From Erythrobacter sp. CCH5-A1 (lineage in GTDB: Bacteria; Pseudomonadota; Alphaproteobacteria; Sphingomonadales; Sphingomonadaceae), in contig NZ_LSKQ01000286.1 in the NCBI RefSeq assembly GCF_001557115.1, forward strand, positions 1 to 10,955: a DNA stretch of 10,955 nucleotides, written 5' to 3'. Position 1 is the stretch's first letter. The number at the start of each line of letters is the position of its first letter. Below, one piece after another: positions 4,934-10,955 of the stretch. Position numbers and translations under genes: made by a program. The notes below the pieces were generated by a model. It worked only from the letters and a program-made list of their open reading frames with translations. It searched no databases and was not told the DNA's origin.

Positions 4934-6201
4934 ATGTTTTCCCGAATACGTGCGTGCAAAGGCACGCGCGCTGCCCGCAAAGCGTTGCTTTTGCCGGTAG
5001 CACTCGCCGCTTTGGTGGCATCACCTGCATTTGGGCAGGACTTGACGCTGGAAGACGCCATTCGGCGTGCGCTAGCCGCTGCGCCGCAGAATGCGTCAGT
5101 TGTTGCCCAGGTCGATGCATTGACCGCGAACCGGGCGGCTGCTGACTTGCCGCCTAGGCCCAGTTTGGAGATTGCGACCGAAAACTTCGGTCCGCCGTCC
5201 GACAGTCTTTACGACCAGTTCCAGATCACCGGAACCTACAGCCAGCAGATCGAACGCGGTGGCAAGCGTCAGGCGCGAGTCACTCTTGCCGACCGTCAGA
5301 TTGATGTTGCCCTAGCGCAGGCAGTTGTCCGACGGCTTGAGATCATTTCCGACGTTCAGCTTGCTTATGTTGAGGTGCAGGCCGCCCAGGCCGCCATCGG
5401 CGTCGCACGGGAGCGCCTGGCAATTGCTCAAGGCGTTGCAACCGAGGTTGATCGCCGTGTCGCATCGGCGCGCGATCCGATCTTCGCTGGAACCCGGGCG
5501 CGGGCCAGAGTTGCCGAGGCCGAGGTCGACCTGGAACTTGCCGTTCATGCGCGCGACGCAGCATTGGTTCGGTTGTCCCAATGGTGGGGCGGCAGTGCTG
5601 ACGGGCTGATCGTCCCGATAGGCAGATTTCTGGATCTTGCCCCCATGGCCGGACCGATGGAGCCATCCCCGAAGATCACTGCAATCTATCAGGCAGCGGG
5701 CGCACAGGCTGATGCAGCCATCGCCGTTCGACAGGCCGATTCCGTTCGCGATCTCACCCTCAGCGGCGGGCCGCGCTTTATCGGTACGGGCGATGTTGGT
5801 TTTGTCTTCGGGGTTTCGGTGCCGCTCGGCGGAAGGCGACTTGCCGACACGCGTGTGGCGGAAGCTCAGGCCGAAAGGCAGCGGGTGGATGCCGAACGGG
5901 AGGTTGAAATGTTCAACCTTCGACGCGCCATCACGCTTGCTGCCGAACGGGTCGAAGAAGCGCGGCACGAAGCTGACGCCATCCAGACTCAGGTGCTTCC
6001 CCTCGCTGAAAAAGCCTTGAGCGAAGTTCGTGTCGGTTATCAGCGTGGCTTCTTCAGCTTTGCCGATTTGGCCGCTGCGCAAACCGCCTCCGTCGATGCT
6101 GCCATGCGCACTGTCGACGCTGCACGCGAATATCATGAAGCAAAGGTTGAACTGGACCGCCTGACCGGTCGCTTCAGCAATTTGGCCGAGGAGGCATCAC
6201 A

Positions 6202-6205
<4 letters not shown>
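4934..6205 (+). CDS. czcC: CzcC-type outer-membrane efflux protein (TolC family)
   Basis: This is the outer-membrane channel of the tripartite RND pump, carrying metal from the periplasm to the outside as a trimer. From ATG 4934 the protein is 423 residues, the usual CzcC length. It has a signal peptide (KALLLPVALAALVASPAFGQ) with cleavage after AFG, then LTLEDAIRRALAAAPQ, the standard first helix of TolC-family repeats. Two long helical halves follow, each with an outer-membrane strand region (YSQQIERGGKRQARVTLA and FGVSVPLGGRRLADTRVAEA). The second half ends LPLAEKALSEVRVGYQRGFFSFADLAAAQ, a conserved OMF signature. AAGG lies 10 bases before ATG 4934. The frame can be extended to a GTG at 4895, but that would place 13 poor residues before the signal peptide and lies inside the upstream hairpin. 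The stop overlaps the czcB start. Confidence 0.93.
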
Positions 6206-10646
<4,441 letters not shown>

Positions 10647-10661
10647 TCAGGATACCACGCC

Positions 10662-10901
10662 ATGATCGCTAGATTATCGCCAACTTCTCCAGCGTTGCCA
10701 CGCTGGATCATATTTTCCTTTATGGCGCTGGCCATGCTGCTGCTCGTGTCGGTGGATGCCTATGCCCACAATGTCGCCGAAGGGGACAAGGGTTATATTC
10801 AGGAAAGCAGCGGGGTGTTGTTCTTCCCGTTCTTGTATCTCGGGGCCAAGCACATGGTCACCGGGTACGATCACCTGCTGTTCCTGTTTGGGGTGATTTT
10901 C
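10662..10901 (+). pseudogene. HupE/UreJ-like membrane protein, truncated by an insertion
   Basis: The frame starts 15 bases after czcA (ATG 10662, AGGA at 10649-10652) and is the last gene of the operon. Residues 1-35 form a signal peptide ending DAYA, giving a mature protein that would begin HNVAEGDKGYIQ. YLGAKHMVTGYDHLLFLFGVIF follows, the hallmark of HupE/UreJ-family proteins, with the conserved His and Asp-His in and before the first membrane helix. Family members implicated in nickel/cobalt uptake, and relatives at the ends of czc operons, continue with several more helices ('FFLYRL...'). Here the match stops after 80 codons at base 10901. The frame then runs 13 unrelated residues (CSCPLISGQFLGG) to a TGA at 10941-10943. 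The break coincides with an IS-like end. The remaining gene part, if kept, lies beyond the insertion outside the window. Confidence 0.8.
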
Positions 10902-10955
10902 TGTAGTTGCCCCTTAATTTCCGGACAGTTCCTCGGTGGTTGAACGGTTGATGTA
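10902..10955. mobile_element. Terminal end of a probable IS3-family insertion sequence
   Basis: At 10902 the hupE coding match ends abruptly and a new sequence begins TGTAGTTGCCCC, followed by TTCCGGACAG (10919-10928). Terminal TG, then a CCC block, then a GGACA block about 20 bases in, is the pattern of IS3-family inverted repeats. Only 54 bases are visible, so the transposase, the partner repeat and the target duplication cannot be seen. The orientation is unknown. Confidence 0.55.

Noticed and set aside
5312..6136. Minus-strand frame of 274 aa inside czcC
   Set aside because: It is antisense to a well-supported gene, in GC-rich DNA where long shadow frames are common. The same holds for 6619-7437, 7434-8387 and 8448-9389.

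Overview
The window looks like an accessory, metal-resistance region from an alphaproteobacterium, most likely a sphingomonad. That assignment rests on high GC with GC-rich codon use, and on gene families and a gene order that I recognise from such genomes. It is inference, not a database result. The core is an intact czc-type RND efflux operon for divalent metals (Co/Zn/Cd class), preceded by a MerR-controlled metal-export module.

Layout. (1) Bases 3-962 hold the C-terminal end of a strawberry-notch-like helicase, cut by the left window edge; this family is typical of plasmids and integrative elements. (2) Bases 963-1291 contain a candidate 30-codon reading frame with three regularly spaced Cys-Cys pairs, a strong hairpin that can serve as a terminator, and a weaker hairpin. 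(3) On the minus strand, merR (2791-2387), a frameshifted ynfA (2269-1923) and a class I SAM-dependent methyltransferase (1909-1292) run in one direction. (4) A classic MerR-type promoter with a 19-bp spacer and a perfect 9+9 bp dyad (2808-2838) lies in the divergent gap and faces a short CDF-like cation transporter (2872-3501). (5) The transporter overlaps, by ATGA, a reading frame joining an SRPBCC-like domain to a DUF3703 domain (3498-4298). This frame carries an in-frame TGA at codon 31. A 40-aa frame (4295-4417) overlaps its end. (6) From 4454 the efflux operon reads: His-rich CzcI-like periplasmic protein, a strong intercistronic hairpin, czcC, czcB, czcA, then hupE/ureJ-like. (7) hupE is cut after 80 codons at base 10901 by what looks like one end of an IS3-family insertion sequence.

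How it works together (family knowledge plus inference). The MerR protein has Cys77, Cys112 and Cys120, the pattern of Zn/Cd/Pb-type sensors, and would switch on the transporter, which moves metal from cytoplasm to periplasm. CzcCBA then carries periplasmic (and cytoplasmic) metal across the outer membrane. The His-rich protein may buffer or sense periplasmic metal.

The most notable pattern is selective decay. The core pump, sensor and transporter are intact, while three accessory genes are broken in three different ways: ynfA by a 2-bp duplication, SRPBCC-DUF3703 by a nonsense codon, and hupE by IS insertion. I found no clear new defence or biosynthetic system. The best candidates for something undescribed are the CC-heptad mini-ORF and the SRPBCC-DUF3703 fusion.
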